Shown: positions 10,374 through 20,144, numbered from the stretch's first letter. The stretch: 64,000 nucleotides of DNA from Paracidovorax wautersii (GCF_031453675.1 NZ_JAVIZX010000001.1:4052001-4116000); one strand, 5' to 3'. A program made the numbers and translations. Notes: generated by a model from the letters alone, not told the origin.

Positions 10374-11039
10374 TCAGGCGGCCGCCGGCTCCGGCAAGCG
10401 GCGCATGGCCCGGGCAATCGCCGCCAGCGCCACGCCATAGGCCGGCACGAAGAACAGCAGGCTCACGACCAGCTTGATGACGTAATCCACCACGGCGATC
10501 TCGCCCCAGTGCGTGGCCATGAAGGCATCCGAGCTGCGCCAGAAGGCGATGCCGAAGAAGGCCACCGTGTCCAGCGCCTGTCCAACGATCGCAGCCGCCG
10601 TCGGCGCCAGCCACCACGCGCGGCTTTGCTGGCGGATGCGGTCGAACACCTGGATGTCGAGCAGTTGCCCCAGCACATAGGCCGCAAAACTGGCGAAGGC
10701 GATGCGGAACACGAAGCTGTTGAAGTCACCCAGGGCGCCCCAGCCATTGAAGCGCCCCTCGTGGAACAGCACGCCCACGACATACGACACCACCAGCGCG
10801 GGCAGCATGGCCCGCGTGATCACGCGCCGCGCGGGCGACTTGCCGATCAGCCGTACCGTGAGGTCGGTCGCCAGGAAGATGAACGGGAAACTGAACGCCC
10901 CCCAGGTGCTGTGGAAGCCAAACAGCGTGATCGGCAGTTGCACCAGGTAGTTGCTGGCGATGACGATGGCGATGTGGAACGCCACCAGAAGGGAGAGATA
11001 CAGCGGCACGCGCGACGGCGGCGCCTGAACGGAGGTCAT
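10374..11039 (-). CDS. yhhQ: Queuosine precursor transporter (YhhQ/VUT family)
   Basis: 221-residue integral membrane protein with about six hydrophobic helices. VUT-1 family signatures are visible: ASNYL near residue 29, FLATDLTVRLIG near 55-66, and a C-terminal region with VGQALDTVAFFGIAF. Family members import 7-deazaguanine queuosine precursors (preQ0/preQ1). No preQ1 riboswitch was recognised upstream. A TAGAAT hexamer on the minus strand at 11147-11142 is a possible -10. No queuosine synthesis genes are in the window. Confidence 0.88.
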   Translation of the reverse strand: MTSVQAPPSRVPLYLSLLVAFHIAIVIASNYLVQLPITLFGFHSTWGAFSFPFIFLATDLTVRLIGKSPARRVITRAMLPALVVSYVVGVLFHEGRFNGWGALGDFNSFVFRIAFASFAAYVLGQLLDIQVFDRIRQQSRAWWLAPTAAAIVGQALDTVAFFGIAFWRSSDAFMATHWGEIAVVDYVIKLVVSLLFFVPAYGVALAAIARAMRRLPEPAAA

Positions 11040-11156
11040 GGCAGTCCTTTTTGGGGTGGAGCGCTCTGCATCGTTACGGATGGTGCAGAACGTCCGTCAT
11101 GGGGGCGAGGGAACCCATGGATTGACGAAAGGCGCGCATTCTACGCGAACGGCCCG

Positions 11157-11361
11157 AGGGGCATCCCCCTGAGGCGCTGCGCGCCTCCGAGCAACCGCCA
11201 GAGACGATAGCCCTTCCGGCACGTCCAAGCCTGCGCAGGCAGGCTTGGAGCCGCGGCCTTCAGCCCCTTCTCTCATCGCTGCGCGATGGGAAGGGGGACG
11301 ACGCCAGTGGCCGGGCGAATCCCGTTCCACGGCGTCTGCTGGCATGGCCTGCTCCGCGGCC
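11157..11361 (-). repeat. Family B long repeat, copy 1 (inverted, with internal insert)
   Basis: The reverse complement of 11264-11361 matches 43261-43358 over 98 bp with three differences. Beyond it, a stretch of about 78 nt absent from the 43-kb copy is inserted. It carries its own palindrome, CCAAGCCTGCGCAGGC/AGGCTTGG. The shared end GCGCAGC..CTCAGGGGGATG follows. Mosaic structure is therefore visible. Confidence 0.8.
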
Positions 11362-11405
11362 ACTCGACGGGTACGGGCGTTGAATATTTGAACGAAAGTG
11401 GCCTT

Positions 11406-11440
11406 TAGCGCTTATGCAAAAAGCGCTTACAGCTATCAAT
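11406..11440 (+). repeat. Family A palindromic repeat, copy 3 (murB 3' side)
   Basis: AGCGCTT, 6-nt spacer, AAGCGCTT, then ACAGCTATCAAT. It ends about 11 bp from the murB stop codon. Confidence 0.8.
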
Positions 11441-11450
11441 CAAGGAGCAT

Positions 11451-12521
11451 TCAAACAACTACTGGCTCGGGCTCCAGCCGGATGCCGAAGCGCTCGTACA
11501 CGCTGGTCTGGATGGCCTTAGCCAGGGTCATCACCTCGCCGCCGGTCACGCTGTCGGCGCCCTGGCCGCGGTTGACCAACACCAGCGCCTGCTTCTCGTA
11601 CACGCCGGCCTTGCCCACGCTCTTGCCCTTCCAGCCGCAGGCGTCGATGAGCCAGCCGGCGGCCAGCTTGATCGAGCCGTCGGGCATGGGGTAGTGCACG
11701 ATCTTCGGCTCGCGCGCGATGATGTCGGCGCACTGGTCCGGCGTCACCGTGGGGTTCTTGAAGAAGCTGCCGGCGTTGCCGACCACGGCCGGGTCGGGCA
11801 GCTTGGCGCGGCGCACCTCGCACACCCAGTCAAAGACCTGCTGCGCCGTGGGCTGGTCGACACCGGCCTCGGCGCGCTTGCGCTCCAAGTCGAGGTAGCC
11901 CAGCTCGGGCTTCCAGGCCTTGGGTAAACGGAACCGCACGTGCGTGATCACTGCCCGGCCGGCCAGCCCCATGCCCCGCGGCAGGCCGCCTTCGCCCACG
12001 GCCTGCGGCGCATGCTTGAACACCGAGTCGCGGTAGCCGAAGGCGCACTGCGCGGCATCGAGCGAGAACGCCTGGCCCGTCGCCAGATCGATGGCGTCGA
12101 GCGAGTCGAAACGGTCCTGCAGTTCGACCCCATAGGCCCCGATGTTCTGCACCGGCGCTGCGCCCACGGTGCCGGGGATCAGCGCGAGGTTCTCCAGCCC
12201 GGGATAGCCGTGCGCCAGCGTCCAGGCCACGGCGTCGTGCCAGACCTCGCCGGCGCCGGCCTCGACGATCCAGTGGCGGTCGGTCTCGCTCACCAGGCGC
12301 AGGCCCTTGATCTCCATCTTGAGCACCACGGGCTTCACGTCGCCGGTGATGACGATGTTGCTGCCGCCGCCCAGCACGAACACGGGCTGGCGGCCCAGGT
12401 CGGCATCGGCCACCAGCGCCTCGACGTCCTGCACCGAACGTGCGCGCACCAGCGTCTGGGCACGGGCGACGATGCCGAAGGTATTGCAGTGCTGGAGGGG
12501 GGCGTTTTTCTCGACTAACAT
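11451..12521 (-). CDS. murB: UDP-N-acetylenolpyruvoylglucosamine reductase
   Basis: FAD/NADPH enzyme that reduces UDP-GlcNAc-enolpyruvate to UDP-MurNAc in peptidoglycan synthesis. It has 356 residues from the ATG at 12521; a GTG one codon upstream is possible. The FAD-binding GGGSNIV lies near 51-57, PVQNIGAYG in the middle, and the proton-donor serine in [10 protein letters not shown]. The C-terminus ends in EPEPVVV with the conserved glutamate. Length and the type I C-terminal extension match E. coli MurB. It is divergent from yajQ. Confidence 0.96.
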   Translation of the reverse strand: MLVEKNAPLQHCNTFGIVARAQTLVRARSVQDVEALVADADLGRQPVFVLGGGSNIVITGDVKPVVLKMEIKGLRLVSETDRHWIVEAGAGEVWHDAVAWTLAHGYPGLENLALIPGTVGAAPVQNIGAYGVELQDRFDSLDAIDLATGQAFSLDAAQCAFGYRDSVFKHAPQAVGEGGLPRGMGLAGRAVITHVRFRLPKAWKPELGYLDLERKRAEAGVDQPTAQQVFDWVCEVRRAKLPDPAVVGNAGSFFKNPTVTPDQCADIIAREPKIVHYPMPDGSIKLAAGWLIDACGWKGKSVGKAGVYEKQALVLVNRGQGADSVTGGEVMTLAKAIQTSVYERFGIRLEPEPVVV

Positions 12522-12587
12522 CACCCGAATTGTCGCACCCGCCCTGTTCCCGGGTCGGGTTCCTCCCTAGTTTCCGAGAGTGATGCC

Positions 12588-13073
12588 ATGCCTTCTTTTG
12601 ATACCGTCTGCGAAGCCAACCTGGTCAAGGTCAAGAACTCCGTAGAAAACACCGCCAAAGAAATCGGCACGCGCTTCGATTTCAAGGGCACCGCCGCCGC
12701 CATCGAGATCAAGGACAAGGAGATCACCCTGATCGGTGATGCCGAGTTCCAGCTCGAGCAGATCCAGGACGTGCTGCGCAACAAGCTGACCAAGCAGGAA
12801 GTGGATGTGCGCTTCCTGGACATCGGCGATGTGCAGAAGATCGGCGGCGACAAGGTCAAGCAGGTGCTGAAGGTGCGCAACGGCATCGAGAGCGAGCTGG
12901 CCAAGAAGATCCAGAAGCTGATCAAGGAAAGCAAGCTCAAGGTGCAGGCCGCCATCCAGGAAGAGAAGGTGCGCGTGACCGGAGCCAAGCGCGACGATCT
13001 GCAGGCCGCCATGGCCCTGCTGCGCAAGGAAGTGAACGACATTCCGCTGTCGTTCGACAACTTCCGCGACTGA
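12588..13073 (+). CDS. yajQ: YajQ family nucleotide-binding protein
   Basis: 161-residue cytoplasmic protein of two ferredoxin-like repeats, beginning [11 protein letters not shown] and ending PLSFDNFRD, both family hallmarks. YajQ homologues in Xanthomonas and Pseudomonas bind cyclic di-GMP and modulate transcription. Whether this one does is inference. It is followed by a retropepsin-like protease and a degenerate HD-GYP protein, a loosely signalling-related neighbourhood. Confidence 0.95.
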   Translation: MPSFDTVCEANLVKVKNSVENTAKEIGTRFDFKGTAAAIEIKDKEITLIGDAEFQLEQIQDVLRNKLTKQEVDVRFLDIGDVQKIGGDKVKQVLKVRNGIESELAKKIQKLIKESKLKVQAAIQEEKVRVTGAKRDDLQAAMALLRKEVNDIPLSFDNFRD

Positions 13074-13109
13074 TCTCGCTTGCCCCCTCCCGCCCGGCCC
13101 GCCTTCGGC

Positions 13110-13769
13110 ATGACCGCCCGCTCGCCCCTCCAGTGGATCGTCGCCGCTGCGCTGGGTGTGGCCGCGCTGGCCGGCCCGGGAGCGGCGCTGGCGCAGGCCG
13201 TGGCGCTCAGCGGCATTCTGGGCAGCAAGGCGCTGCTGGTGGTCGATGGTTCGGCACCGCGCGCCCTGGCGGCAGGCGAAAGCCACCAGGGCGTCACCGT
13301 GGTGGCGGTGGGCCGGGAGTACGCCACAGTCGAAGTGGCCGGCCAACGGCGCAGATTGCTGATGGGCGAGGCACCGGTCAGTGTCCGCTCCAGCACGGCC
13401 GGCCAGCGCGTCGTTCTGCGCGCCGACAGCACGGGCCATTTCGGCGGCGGCGGCGCGATCAACGGTCGCTTCATGCAGTACATGGTGGATACCGGCGCCA
13501 GCCTGGTGGCCATCGGCCAGCCCGATGCCGAGCGCTTGGGCCTGGCCTTTCGCAGCGGCCAGCCGGTGTTGCTCAGTACGGCCAACGGTCAGGTGCAGGG
13601 TTGGCGCATCAAGCTCGACACCGTGCGCATCGGCGACGTCGATGTGTATGGGGTCGACGCGGTGGTCACGCCCCAGGCCATGCCCTTCGTTCTGCTGGGC
13701 AACAGCATGCTCGCCGAATTCCAGATGACCCGTTCGCGCAGCGAGATGGTGCTGGAGAGGCGCCGCTAG
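13110..13769 (+). CDS. Retropepsin-like aspartic protease, TIGR02281/clan AA type
   Basis: 219 residues. An N-terminal signal peptide or signal anchor (about 10-30) precedes a small beta domain. A single retropepsin-like domain (about 100-215) carries the catalytic motif MVDTGAS with D127 and a downstream hydrophobic FVLLGNSML strand. One DTG motif per chain implies a dimer, as in retroviral protease. The start MTARSPLQW (13110) was preferred over an upstream ATG in the same frame because the signal peptide then begins normally. The stop is 2 bp before the next gene, so the two are probably co-transcribed. Confidence 0.82.
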   Translation: MTARSPLQWIVAAALGVAALAGPGAALAQAVALSGILGSKALLVVDGSAPRALAAGESHQGVTVVAVGREYATVEVAGQRRRLLMGEAPVSVRSSTAGQRVVLRADSTGHFGGGGAINGRFMQYMVDTGASLVAIGQPDAERLGLAFRSGQPVLLSTANGQVQGWRIKLDTVRIGDVDVYGVDAVVTPQAMPFVLLGNSMLAEFQMTRSRSEMVLERRR

Positions 13770-13771
13770 CC

Positions 13772-14776
13772 ATGCGATCCACCCTGGCCGCCCTGCTTCC
13801 GTCCACCGAGCGCACGGACAGCGACTACGAGGATCTGCTCGGGCTCTGGTCGGATCTGGAGTCGACACTGTCCGTTCTGCTGGCCAGGCCGCAGCACGTC
13901 CAGGATTTCGGCGCCAAGGTGCGCCAGTGCGACCAGTGGCTTCAGGACTTGGTGGCGCATGACATCGACGCAGCGCTGTATCTCATGTTCCAGCTCGCCT
14001 CGACCTCGACCGTCGGGTACAGCGCTGCCCACGCGCTGGTCTGCGGCACGCTGTGCCACATCCTTGCACAGGAGCTGCACCTGCCCCCTCACGAACGGGT
14101 ATCACTGGTGCGTGCGGCGTTCACCATGAACATCGGCATGACGGCGCTGCAGGACGAACTGGCCCACCAGCGCGAACGCCCCAGCGCGGCGCAGCAGGAA
14201 GCCATCGACACCCACCCGCAGCACAGCCAGGAATTGCTCGAGGAATTGGGCATCGCGGACGACCTGTGGCTGGACGTGGTCGCCCGCCACCACCAACGGC
14301 AGGCCGAGAGCGAGCCTCTGGCACGGCTGCCCCCCCCGGAGCGGCTGGGACGGATCCTCGGCACCATCGATCGCTACGCCGCCATGATCAGCCCGCGCAA
14401 ATCCCGCGCCGGCCGCAGCGTGACCGACTCGGTGCGCGCCATCGTCGGTCAGGATGTGGACGCCCAGGACGAAGTGGGCTTTGCGCTGGTGCGGACCGTC
14501 GGCCTGTGCCCGCCCGGCACCTTCGTGCGGCTGGACAACGGCGAAACGGCCGTCGTACTGCGCCGCAGCGAGAAGGCCAACTTCCCGCTGGTGGCCAGCC
14601 TGCTGGACGCTCGCGGAGGGCAACGCCCCCAGCCCGGCCTGTACCAGACGGCCCAGGGCCGGCCGCGCATCCAGGCCGCGCTGGCGCGCTCGGCCGTTGC
14701 CGTGGAACCGGACCATCGCACCATGGTGCGGCTCGGCCTGTATGCGGCGCAGGGCGGCCCCACGCCGGTGCTCTGA
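13772..14776 (+). CDS. Degenerate HD-GYP/HDOD-like domain protein
   Basis: 334 residues. The region from about 75 to 215 follows the helical order of HD-GYP phosphohydrolases: H87 in SAAHALV, a helix with TMNIGM at 118-123 where active enzymes have HDIGK, H151 in HPQHSQEL, and a double His at 173-174. Loss of the HD pair and of the GYP loop argues against cyclic di-GMP hydrolysis and for a binding or structural role. The C-terminal third (about 245-334) has a beta-rich module with FVRLDNGETAVVLRR. Start ATG 13772, two bases after the protease stop. Confidence 0.72.
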   Translation: MRSTLAALLPSTERTDSDYEDLLGLWSDLESTLSVLLARPQHVQDFGAKVRQCDQWLQDLVAHDIDAALYLMFQLASTSTVGYSAAHALVCGTLCHILAQELHLPPHERVSLVRAAFTMNIGMTALQDELAHQRERPSAAQQEAIDTHPQHSQELLEELGIADDLWLDVVARHHQRQAESEPLARLPPPERLGRILGTIDRYAAMISPRKSRAGRSVTDSVRAIVGQDVDAQDEVGFALVRTVGLCPPGTFVRLDNGETAVVLRRSEKANFPLVASLLDARGGQRPQPGLYQTAQGRPRIQAALARSAVAVEPDHRTMVRLGLYAAQGGPTPVL

Positions 14777-14801
14777 CGCAGACATCTCGATCGCATCGCC
14801 C

Positions 14802-15560
14802 ATGAGCACCGCTGCCCTGCCCTGGCTCGGACCGGACGACCCCTTTCCGCCGCCCGCACTCGCCTGGGGCGATGACACGCCGGCCCCCGGACTGCTCGCC
14901 GCGGGCGGCGTGCTGGACGCGCGCCATCTGCGCGACGCCTACGCGCAGGGCATCTTCCCCTGGTTCAGCGAAGGGCAGCCGGTGCTGTGGTGGAGCACGG
15001 CCCCCCGCATGGTGCTGCACGTGGCAGAGTTCAAACTGCACCGGTCGCTGCGGCGCACGCTGCAGCACTTCCGCACCGCGGCAGACTGCGAGATCCGTAT
15101 CGACAGCGACTTCAGCGCTGTGATCCATGCCTGCTCGGCCACGGCCCGGGCGGGCCAGTCGGGCACGTGGATCGTGCCCGCCATGGTGCAGGCCTACGAG
15201 GAGTTGCATGCCCACGGCTACGCCCACAGCGTGGAAACCTGGAAGGCCGGGCAGTTGGTGGGCGGCCTGTACTGCATCGGCATCGGCCGGGCGGTGTTCG
15301 GCGAATCCATGTTCGCCCATGCCACCGATGCGTCCAAGATCGCGCTGGCGGCCCTGGTGGGACTGTGCCGCCATGAAGGCGTCGAACTCATCGACTGCCA
15401 GCAGAACACCCGCCACCTGGCATCGCTGGGCGCACGGGAGATTACGCGCGAAGCCTTTCTGCAACACATCGCGCAGGCCCAGAAATCGCCGCCCGTACCC
15501 TGGAAATTCGACCCCGTATACTGGAACGCGCTTCTGTCCTCCCCGGTGCCTGCGGTGTGA
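14802..15560 (+). CDS. aat: Leucyl/phenylalanyl-tRNA--protein transferase
   Basis: Adds Leu or Phe to N-terminal Lys/Arg of proteins, marking them for ClpS/ClpAP degradation in the N-end rule. It has 252 residues. Family motifs include the [10 protein letters not shown] segment, YAQGIFPWF (about 47-55), [18 protein letters not shown] (about 150-167) and [14 protein letters not shown]. It overlaps the next gene by 4 bp (GTGA), coupling it to bpt, the other leucyl-transfer enzyme. Confidence 0.96.
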   Translation: MSTAALPWLGPDDPFPPPALAWGDDTPAPGLLAAGGVLDARHLRDAYAQGIFPWFSEGQPVLWWSTAPRMVLHVAEFKLHRSLRRTLQHFRTAADCEIRIDSDFSAVIHACSATARAGQSGTWIVPAMVQAYEELHAHGYAHSVETWKAGQLVGGLYCIGIGRAVFGESMFAHATDASKIALAALVGLCRHEGVELIDCQQNTRHLASLGAREITREAFLQHIAQAQKSPPVPWKFDPVYWNALLSSPVPAV

Positions 15561-16303
15561 CGCAACTCAACGACCTCCCCCTGCAAACGTTGCAGTTCTA
15601 TGCGACTGCACCCTACCCCTGCAGCTACCTGCCGGGCAAGCAGGCACGCTCGCAGGTCGCCACCCCCAGCCACCTCATCCAGAACAGCGTCTATTCGGAC
15701 CTGGTCGCCCGGGGTTTCCGGCGCAGCGGCATGTTCACCTACCGGCCGTACTGCGACGGCTGCCAGGCCTGCACCCCGCTGCGGGTGCTGGCCGGGGCCT
15801 TCCGGCCGGACCGCAGCCAGCGCCGGGCGTGGGCGCGCCATGCGCATCTGGAGGCGCGCGTGCTGCGGCTGGGCTATGTGCCCGAGCATTACCAGCTGTA
15901 CCTGCGCTACCAGAACTCGCGCCACTCGGGCGGCGGCATGGACCACGACAGCATCGACCAGTACACCCAGTTCCTGCTGCAAAGCCGGGTCAACTCCCGG
16001 CTGGTCGAATTCAGGGAGCGCACGGACGACGGCACGCTGGGCGCGCTCAAGATGGTGTCCATTCTCGACGTGCTGGAAGACGGGCTCTCCGCCGTATACA
16101 CGTTCTACGAGCCCGAGCCTACCGCCAGCTACGGCACCTTCAACATCCAGTGGCAGATCCAGCAGGCGCGCACGCTGGGCCTGCCTTACGTGTACCTGGG
16201 CTACTGGATCGAAGACAGTCCCAAGATGAACTACAAGTCGCGCTTCGGCCCACACGAGGTCCGTCTCAACGGCGAATGGACGCCCGGCACAGCGTCCCGC
16301 TGA
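15557..16303 (+). CDS. bpt: Aspartate/glutamate leucyltransferase (arginyltransferase family)
   Basis: 248-residue protein of the Ate1/Bpt family, which attaches Leu to N-terminal Asp or Glu in many proteobacteria. It has YCDGCQAC cysteines near 63-70 and the C-terminal GNAT-like domain with [15 protein letters not shown]. The GTG start overlaps the aat stop (GTGA). Reading alone cannot separate arginyl from leucyl specificity. The bacterial type and pairing with aat favour leucyl. Confidence 0.92.
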   Translation: MTQLNDLPLQTLQFYATAPYPCSYLPGKQARSQVATPSHLIQNSVYSDLVARGFRRSGMFTYRPYCDGCQACTPLRVLAGAFRPDRSQRRAWARHAHLEARVLRLGYVPEHYQLYLRYQNSRHSGGGMDHDSIDQYTQFLLQSRVNSRLVEFRERTDDGTLGALKMVSILDVLEDGLSAVYTFYEPEPTASYGTFNIQWQIQQARTLGLPYVYLGYWIEDSPKMNYKSRFGPHEVRLNGEWTPGTASR

Positions 16304-16381
16304 GCGCCGGCGCGCTTGCACTCAGCGCGCCCGGATTTCACCAAGTAAAATGGCCGCACTTTGCCAAGCCAACGGGTCGCC

Positions 16382-17191
16382 ATGAAGAAACACCAGTCCG
16401 ATGTCCCTTCCAAGCCCAGCGTGCAGGTGCTGGAGCGCATGTTCACGCTCATCGATGTGTTGGCCTCGCGCGAGGACGCCATCTCGCTCAAGGAGATCAG
16501 CGAACGCACGGGCCTGCATCCCTCGACTGCGCACCGCATCCTCAATGACCTGACCATCGGCCGCTTCGTCGACCGCCCGGAGTCCGGTAGCTACCGGCTG
16601 GGCATGCGCCTGCTCGAACTGGGCAATCTGGTCAAGGCGCGCCTGAGCGTACGTGACGCCGCACTGCTGCCCATGCGGCAACTGCACAAGCTGATCCAGC
16701 AGCCCGTCAACCTGAGCATGCGCCAAGGTGACGAGATCGTCTACGTGGAGCGGGCCTACAGCGAACGCTCCGGCATGCAGGTGGTCCGCGCCATCGGCGG
16801 CCGGGCCCCGCTGCACCTCACCTCGACGGGCAAGCTGTTCCTGGCGGCGGACGACCCGCAGCGCGTGCGGGCCTATGCCACGCGCACGGGCTTGTCCGGC
16901 CACACGCGCAACAGCATCACCCAGCTGCCGCTGCTGGAGCGGGAACTGGGCAAGGCACGGCAATACGGCATCGCCCGGGACAACGAGGAACTGGAGCTGG
17001 GGGTGCGCTGCATGGCTGCCGGTGTCTACGACGACCAGGGCCAGCTGGTGGCCGGCCTGTCGATTTCCGCACCGGCCGATCGGCTGGACGAAGGCTGGCT
17101 CCCCAAGCTGCAGGCCACGGCCAACGAGATTTCCGAAGCGCTGGGGTACACGCAGGGGCACCGCACATCGCTGACCGGCCCCCTCAACTGA
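16382..17191 (+). CDS. IclR family transcriptional regulator
   Basis: 269 residues. An N-terminal winged helix-turn-helix (about 17-75, with SLKEISERTGLHPSTAHRIL) is followed by the IclR effector-binding GAF-like domain (about 90-260, with ELGVRCMAAGVYDD). Start ATG 16382 is preferred over one 7 codons upstream. A TAAAAT hexamer at 16346-16351 may be its -10. No adjacent catabolic operon is present, so the target is unknown. Confidence 0.9.
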   Translation: MKKHQSDVPSKPSVQVLERMFTLIDVLASREDAISLKEISERTGLHPSTAHRILNDLTIGRFVDRPESGSYRLGMRLLELGNLVKARLSVRDAALLPMRQLHKLIQQPVNLSMRQGDEIVYVERAYSERSGMQVVRAIGGRAPLHLTSTGKLFLAADDPQRVRAYATRTGLSGHTRNSITQLPLLERELGKARQYGIARDNEELELGVRCMAAGVYDDQGQLVAGLSISAPADRLDEGWLPKLQATANEISEALGYTQGHRTSLTGPLN

Positions 17192-17220
17192 AGCGCACGG
17201 CCGGCGCGAAGCCGTTATGC

Positions 17221-17246
17221 AAAACGGCCTCCGAGGAGGCCGTTTT
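17221..17246. terminator. Bidirectional terminator between the IclR gene and pbpG
   Basis: AAAACGGCCTCC pairs perfectly with GGAGGCCGTTTT around a GA turn. The flanking A and T runs serve both converging genes. Confidence 0.85.
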
Positions 17247-17288
17247 CACTGGTACGGTGTGCACCCGGCGCACAGACCTCGGGGCGGT

Positions 17289-18377
17289 TCAGCCCTTGAC
17301 GTCGGTGCCGGCGTGCAGCGTGGGCGCACTGCCGATGGAGGGCGTCTTCTCCACCCAGTTGCGAACGCGCTCGGCATCACCCAGGCGGCTGAACTTGCCG
17401 GCCGAATCCAGGAACACCATGATGAGCTTGCGGCCCGAGACCTGCGCCTGCATGACCAGGCAGCGGCCCGCCTCGGAGATGTAACCCGTTTTCTGCAGGC
17501 CGATATCCCAGGCGGGGCTCTTCACCAGGCGGTTGGTGTTGTTGAACTGCACCGAGCGACGGCCCACGGCCACTTCATAGCTCGGCGAGGTGGTCAGTTC
17601 ACGCAGCAGCGGATCGCCATGGGCGATGTTCACCAGCGTAGCCAGGTCGCGCGCGCTGGACTGGTTGCGGCTCGACAGGCCGGTCGGCTCCACGTAACGG
17701 GTTTCCGTCATGCCGAGCAGGCGGGCCTTGGCGTTCATCTGCGCCACGAACACGTCCATGCCGCCGGGGAAGGTGCGGCCCAGTGCGTGGGCAGCCCGGT
17801 TCTCGCTGGCCATCAGGGCCAGGTGCAGAAGTTCGCCGCGCGTGAGCGTTGTGCCCACGGCCAGCCGAGAGCTGCTGAACTTCTCGGTATCCACATCGTC
17901 CTGCGTAATGGTGATGGCTTCGTCCATCGGCAGGCGGGCTTGCGAAATGAGCAGGCCGGTCATGAGCTTGGTGATCGAGGCGATGGGCAGGACGGCGTGG
18001 TCGTTCTTGCTCAGCAGCACCTCATGCGTGTCCTGGTCCATCACCAGGGCCACGCTCGATTTCAGGTCCAGCGGGTCCACCACCTGGTGCAGGCCGGCGA
18101 TCTGGCCAAAGGAGAGGCGTTCAGGCACCACGGCCGCCACGCGGGCAGGCGCCTTGGCGCTCTTGGCCATGACGCGCGTGGCCTTCACGCGGGTGACGGC
18201 CTTGCGGTCCACCACCGCTGCCTTGCGGACCACAGACTTCTTGGCGACCACTTCCTTCTTCGCCGGTGCCCTTTTGCGCTCCCCCGCATGCACCCCGGGC
18301 GCGATCAGCGAACAGGACAAGGTGGCGAGAGCCAGCGCGTGGAAGAAACGGGTGGCGATGCGGGGTCGGGGTTGCAT
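17289..18377 (-). CDS. pbpG: D-alanyl-D-alanine endopeptidase (PBP7-like)
   Basis: 362-residue periplasmic peptidase of family S11 that cleaves peptidoglycan crosslinks. A signal peptide at about 10-31 is followed by a Lys/Ala/Val-rich basic linker (32-85), then the peptidase domain. The three penicillin-binding motifs are complete: S134-ITK137, SEN at 191-193 and KTG at 296-298. The basic linker is longer than in E. coli PBP7 and could bind the cell wall. It lies downstream of leuA but is separated by a strong terminator. Confidence 0.92.
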   Translation of the reverse strand: MQPRPRIATRFFHALALATLSCSLIAPGVHAGERKRAPAKKEVVAKKSVVRKAAVVDRKAVTRVKATRVMAKSAKAPARVAAVVPERLSFGQIAGLHQVVDPLDLKSSVALVMDQDTHEVLLSKNDHAVLPIASITKLMTGLLISQARLPMDEAITITQDDVDTEKFSSSRLAVGTTLTRGELLHLALMASENRAAHALGRTFPGGMDVFVAQMNAKARLLGMTETRYVEPTGLSSRNQSSARDLATLVNIAHGDPLLRELTTSPSYEVAVGRRSVQFNNTNRLVKSPAWDIGLQKTGYISEAGRCLVMQAQVSGRKLIMVFLDSAGKFSRLGDAERVRNWVEKTPSIGSAPTLHAGTDVKG

Positions 18378-18422
18378 CTGAATGCTCCAGGCAGCAAAAA
18401 GTGTGTGGCAGTGTACTTAATC

Positions 18423-18457
18423 AAAAAAAGTCGCGCAAGATCAATATCTTGCGCGAC
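18423..18457 (-). terminator. Rho-independent terminator of leuA
   Basis: On the minus strand a perfect 12-bp stem GTCGCGCAAGAT/ATCTTGCGCGAC with a 4-nt loop is followed by seven T. Confidence 0.92.
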
Positions 18458-18492
18458 TCTTCTAGAAAGTGAGTGAATTATAAATTCGCAGC

Positions 18493-20031
18493 TCAACCTT
18501 GTGCTGCGACACGGTCGGCTTTACTTTGTAACTTGTTCAACGCGCTGAGGTACGCTTTGGCTGACGCGACCACGATATCCGGGTCGGCGCCCACGCCATT
18601 CACTACCCGTCCGCTGCTCTGCAGCCGCACGGTGACCTCCCCCTGGCTCTCGGTCGAGCCGCTGATGGCATTCACCGAATACAGCACCATTTCAGCGCCG
18701 CTCTTCACATGCGACTCGATCGCTTTCATGGACGCATCCACCGGGCCGTTGCCGTCCGAACTGCTCTGCACTTCCTTGCCGGCCACCGTGAACACGATCC
18801 GTGCCTGGGGGCGCTCGCCAGTTTCGCTGTGCTGGGCCAGTGAGACGAAACCGTATTGTTCCTTCTCGGTCGTCACGCTTTCGTCACTCACCAGCGCAAG
18901 GATATCTTCGTCAAAGATCTCGCTCTTGCGGTCCGCCAACTCCTTGAACTTCGCAAAGGCTGCGTTGATCTCGCCTTCGCTGTCCAACTGAACCCCCAGT
19001 TCCTGCAGGCGCTGCTTGAAGGCATTGCGCCCGCTGAGCTTGCCCAGCACGATCTTGTTGGCCGACCAGCCCACATCCTCGGCGCGCATGATCTCATAGG
19101 TATCGCGGGCCTTCAGCACCCCGTCCTGGTGGATGCCGCTGGCATGCGCAAAGGCATTGGCCCCCACCACCGCCTTGTTGGGCTGCACCACGAAACCGGT
19201 GGTCTGGCTGACCATGCGGCTGGCCGCCACGATGTGCTGGGCGTCGATGTTCAGGTCGAGGTTGAAGTAGTCCTTGCGGGTCTTCACCGCCATCACAACC
19301 TCTTCGAGCGAGCAGTTGCCCGCACGCTCACCCAGACCGTTGATGGTGCATTCGACCTGGCGCGCTCCACCGATCTTCACACCGGCCAGCGAATTGGCCA
19401 CGGCCATGCCCAGGTCGTTGTGGCAGTGCACCGACCAGATGGCCTTGTCGGAGTTGGGAATGCGCTCGCGCAGCGTCTTAATGAAGTGGCCGTAGAGCTC
19501 GGGAATGGCGTAGCCCACTGTGTCGGGCACGTTGATGGTGGTGGCGCCCTCGGCGATCACGGCCTCCAGCACACGGCAGAGAAAGTCCACATCGCTGCGA
19601 TAGCCGTCCTCAGGGCTGAACTCGATATCGCCTACCAGGTTGCGTGCAAAGCGCACCGACTGCTTGGCCTGCTCCAGCACCTGCTCGGGCGTCATGCGCA
19701 GCTTCTTCTCCATGTGGAGCGGGCTGGTGGCGATGAAGGTGTGGATGCGCGCGCTGTTGGCGCCCTTGAGCGCCTCCGCGGCACGCGCGATGTCGCGGTC
19801 GTTGGCGCGAGACAGCGAGCAGATCGTCGAATCCTTGATGGCCTGCGCAATGGACTGCACCGCCTCGAAATCCCCGTTAGAGCTAGCAGCGAAGCCCGCC
19901 TCGATCACATCCACCTTCAGGCGCTCGAGCTGGCGCGCGATGCGCAGCTTTTCGTCCTTGGTCATCGACGCGCCGGGCGACTGTTCCCCATCGCGCAAAG
20001 TGGTGTCGAAAATGATCAGCTTGTCGGTCAT
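18493..20031 (-). CDS. leuA: 2-isopropylmalate synthase
   Basis: First step of leucine synthesis: condenses acetyl-CoA with 2-ketoisovalerate. It has 512 residues. The N-terminal TIM barrel opens with [12 protein letters not shown], and the metal-binding HCHNDLG lies about residue 203. The C-terminal LeuA regulatory domain binds leucine for feedback inhibition. The start [11 protein letters not shown] (20031) is clear from the family. Upstream lie a leader peptide with Leu codons and an attenuator hairpin, so expression is probably attenuated by charged tRNA-Leu. It is preceded by pssA and ilvC in the same direction. Confidence 0.97.
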   Translation of the reverse strand: MTDKLIIFDTTLRDGEQSPGASMTKDEKLRIARQLERLKVDVIEAGFAASSNGDFEAVQSIAQAIKDSTICSLSRANDRDIARAAEALKGANSARIHTFIATSPLHMEKKLRMTPEQVLEQAKQSVRFARNLVGDIEFSPEDGYRSDVDFLCRVLEAVIAEGATTINVPDTVGYAIPELYGHFIKTLRERIPNSDKAIWSVHCHNDLGMAVANSLAGVKIGGARQVECTINGLGERAGNCSLEEVVMAVKTRKDYFNLDLNIDAQHIVAASRMVSQTTGFVVQPNKAVVGANAFAHASGIHQDGVLKARDTYEIMRAEDVGWSANKIVLGKLSGRNAFKQRLQELGVQLDSEGEINAAFAKFKELADRKSEIFDEDILALVSDESVTTEKEQYGFVSLAQHSETGERPQARIVFTVAGKEVQSSSDGNGPVDASMKAIESHVKSGAEMVLYSVNAISGSTESQGEVTVRLQSSGRVVNGVGADPDIVVASAKAYLSALNKLQSKADRVAAQG

Positions 20032-20088
20032 CGATGTTCTCCTGGACTGTGGGATGGTCCGCAACGCGGGAAATCTGGCGCACAAACC

Positions 20089-20123
20089 AAAAAGGCCCGC
20101 TGCGGGTGCATGCGGGCCTTTTT
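20089..20123 (-). terminator. leuA attenuator hairpin
   Basis: On the minus strand AAAAAGGCCCGC pairs with GCGGGCCTTTTT and ends in T residues, between the leader ORF and leuA. An upstream GCGGGC (20161-20156), at the end of the leader ORF, could pair with the left arm GCCCGC (20117-20112) and act as antiterminator. Confidence 0.85.
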
Positions 20124-20144
20124 GAAACAGCGTCTGCGCGTGCG

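Larger units (their letters stand above)
11040..11450. other. 411-bp non-coding gap with two repeat families
   Basis: Between the yhhQ start and the murB stop no plausible gene is seen. The gap holds the yhhQ upstream region, an inverted copy of the family B repeat (11157-11361) and a family A repeat (11406-11440). Confidence 0.7.

Noticed and set aside
11040-11160. preQ1 riboswitch upstream of yhhQ
   Set aside because: No preQ1-I or preQ1-II consensus could be recognised in the leader; only a possible -10 hexamer.
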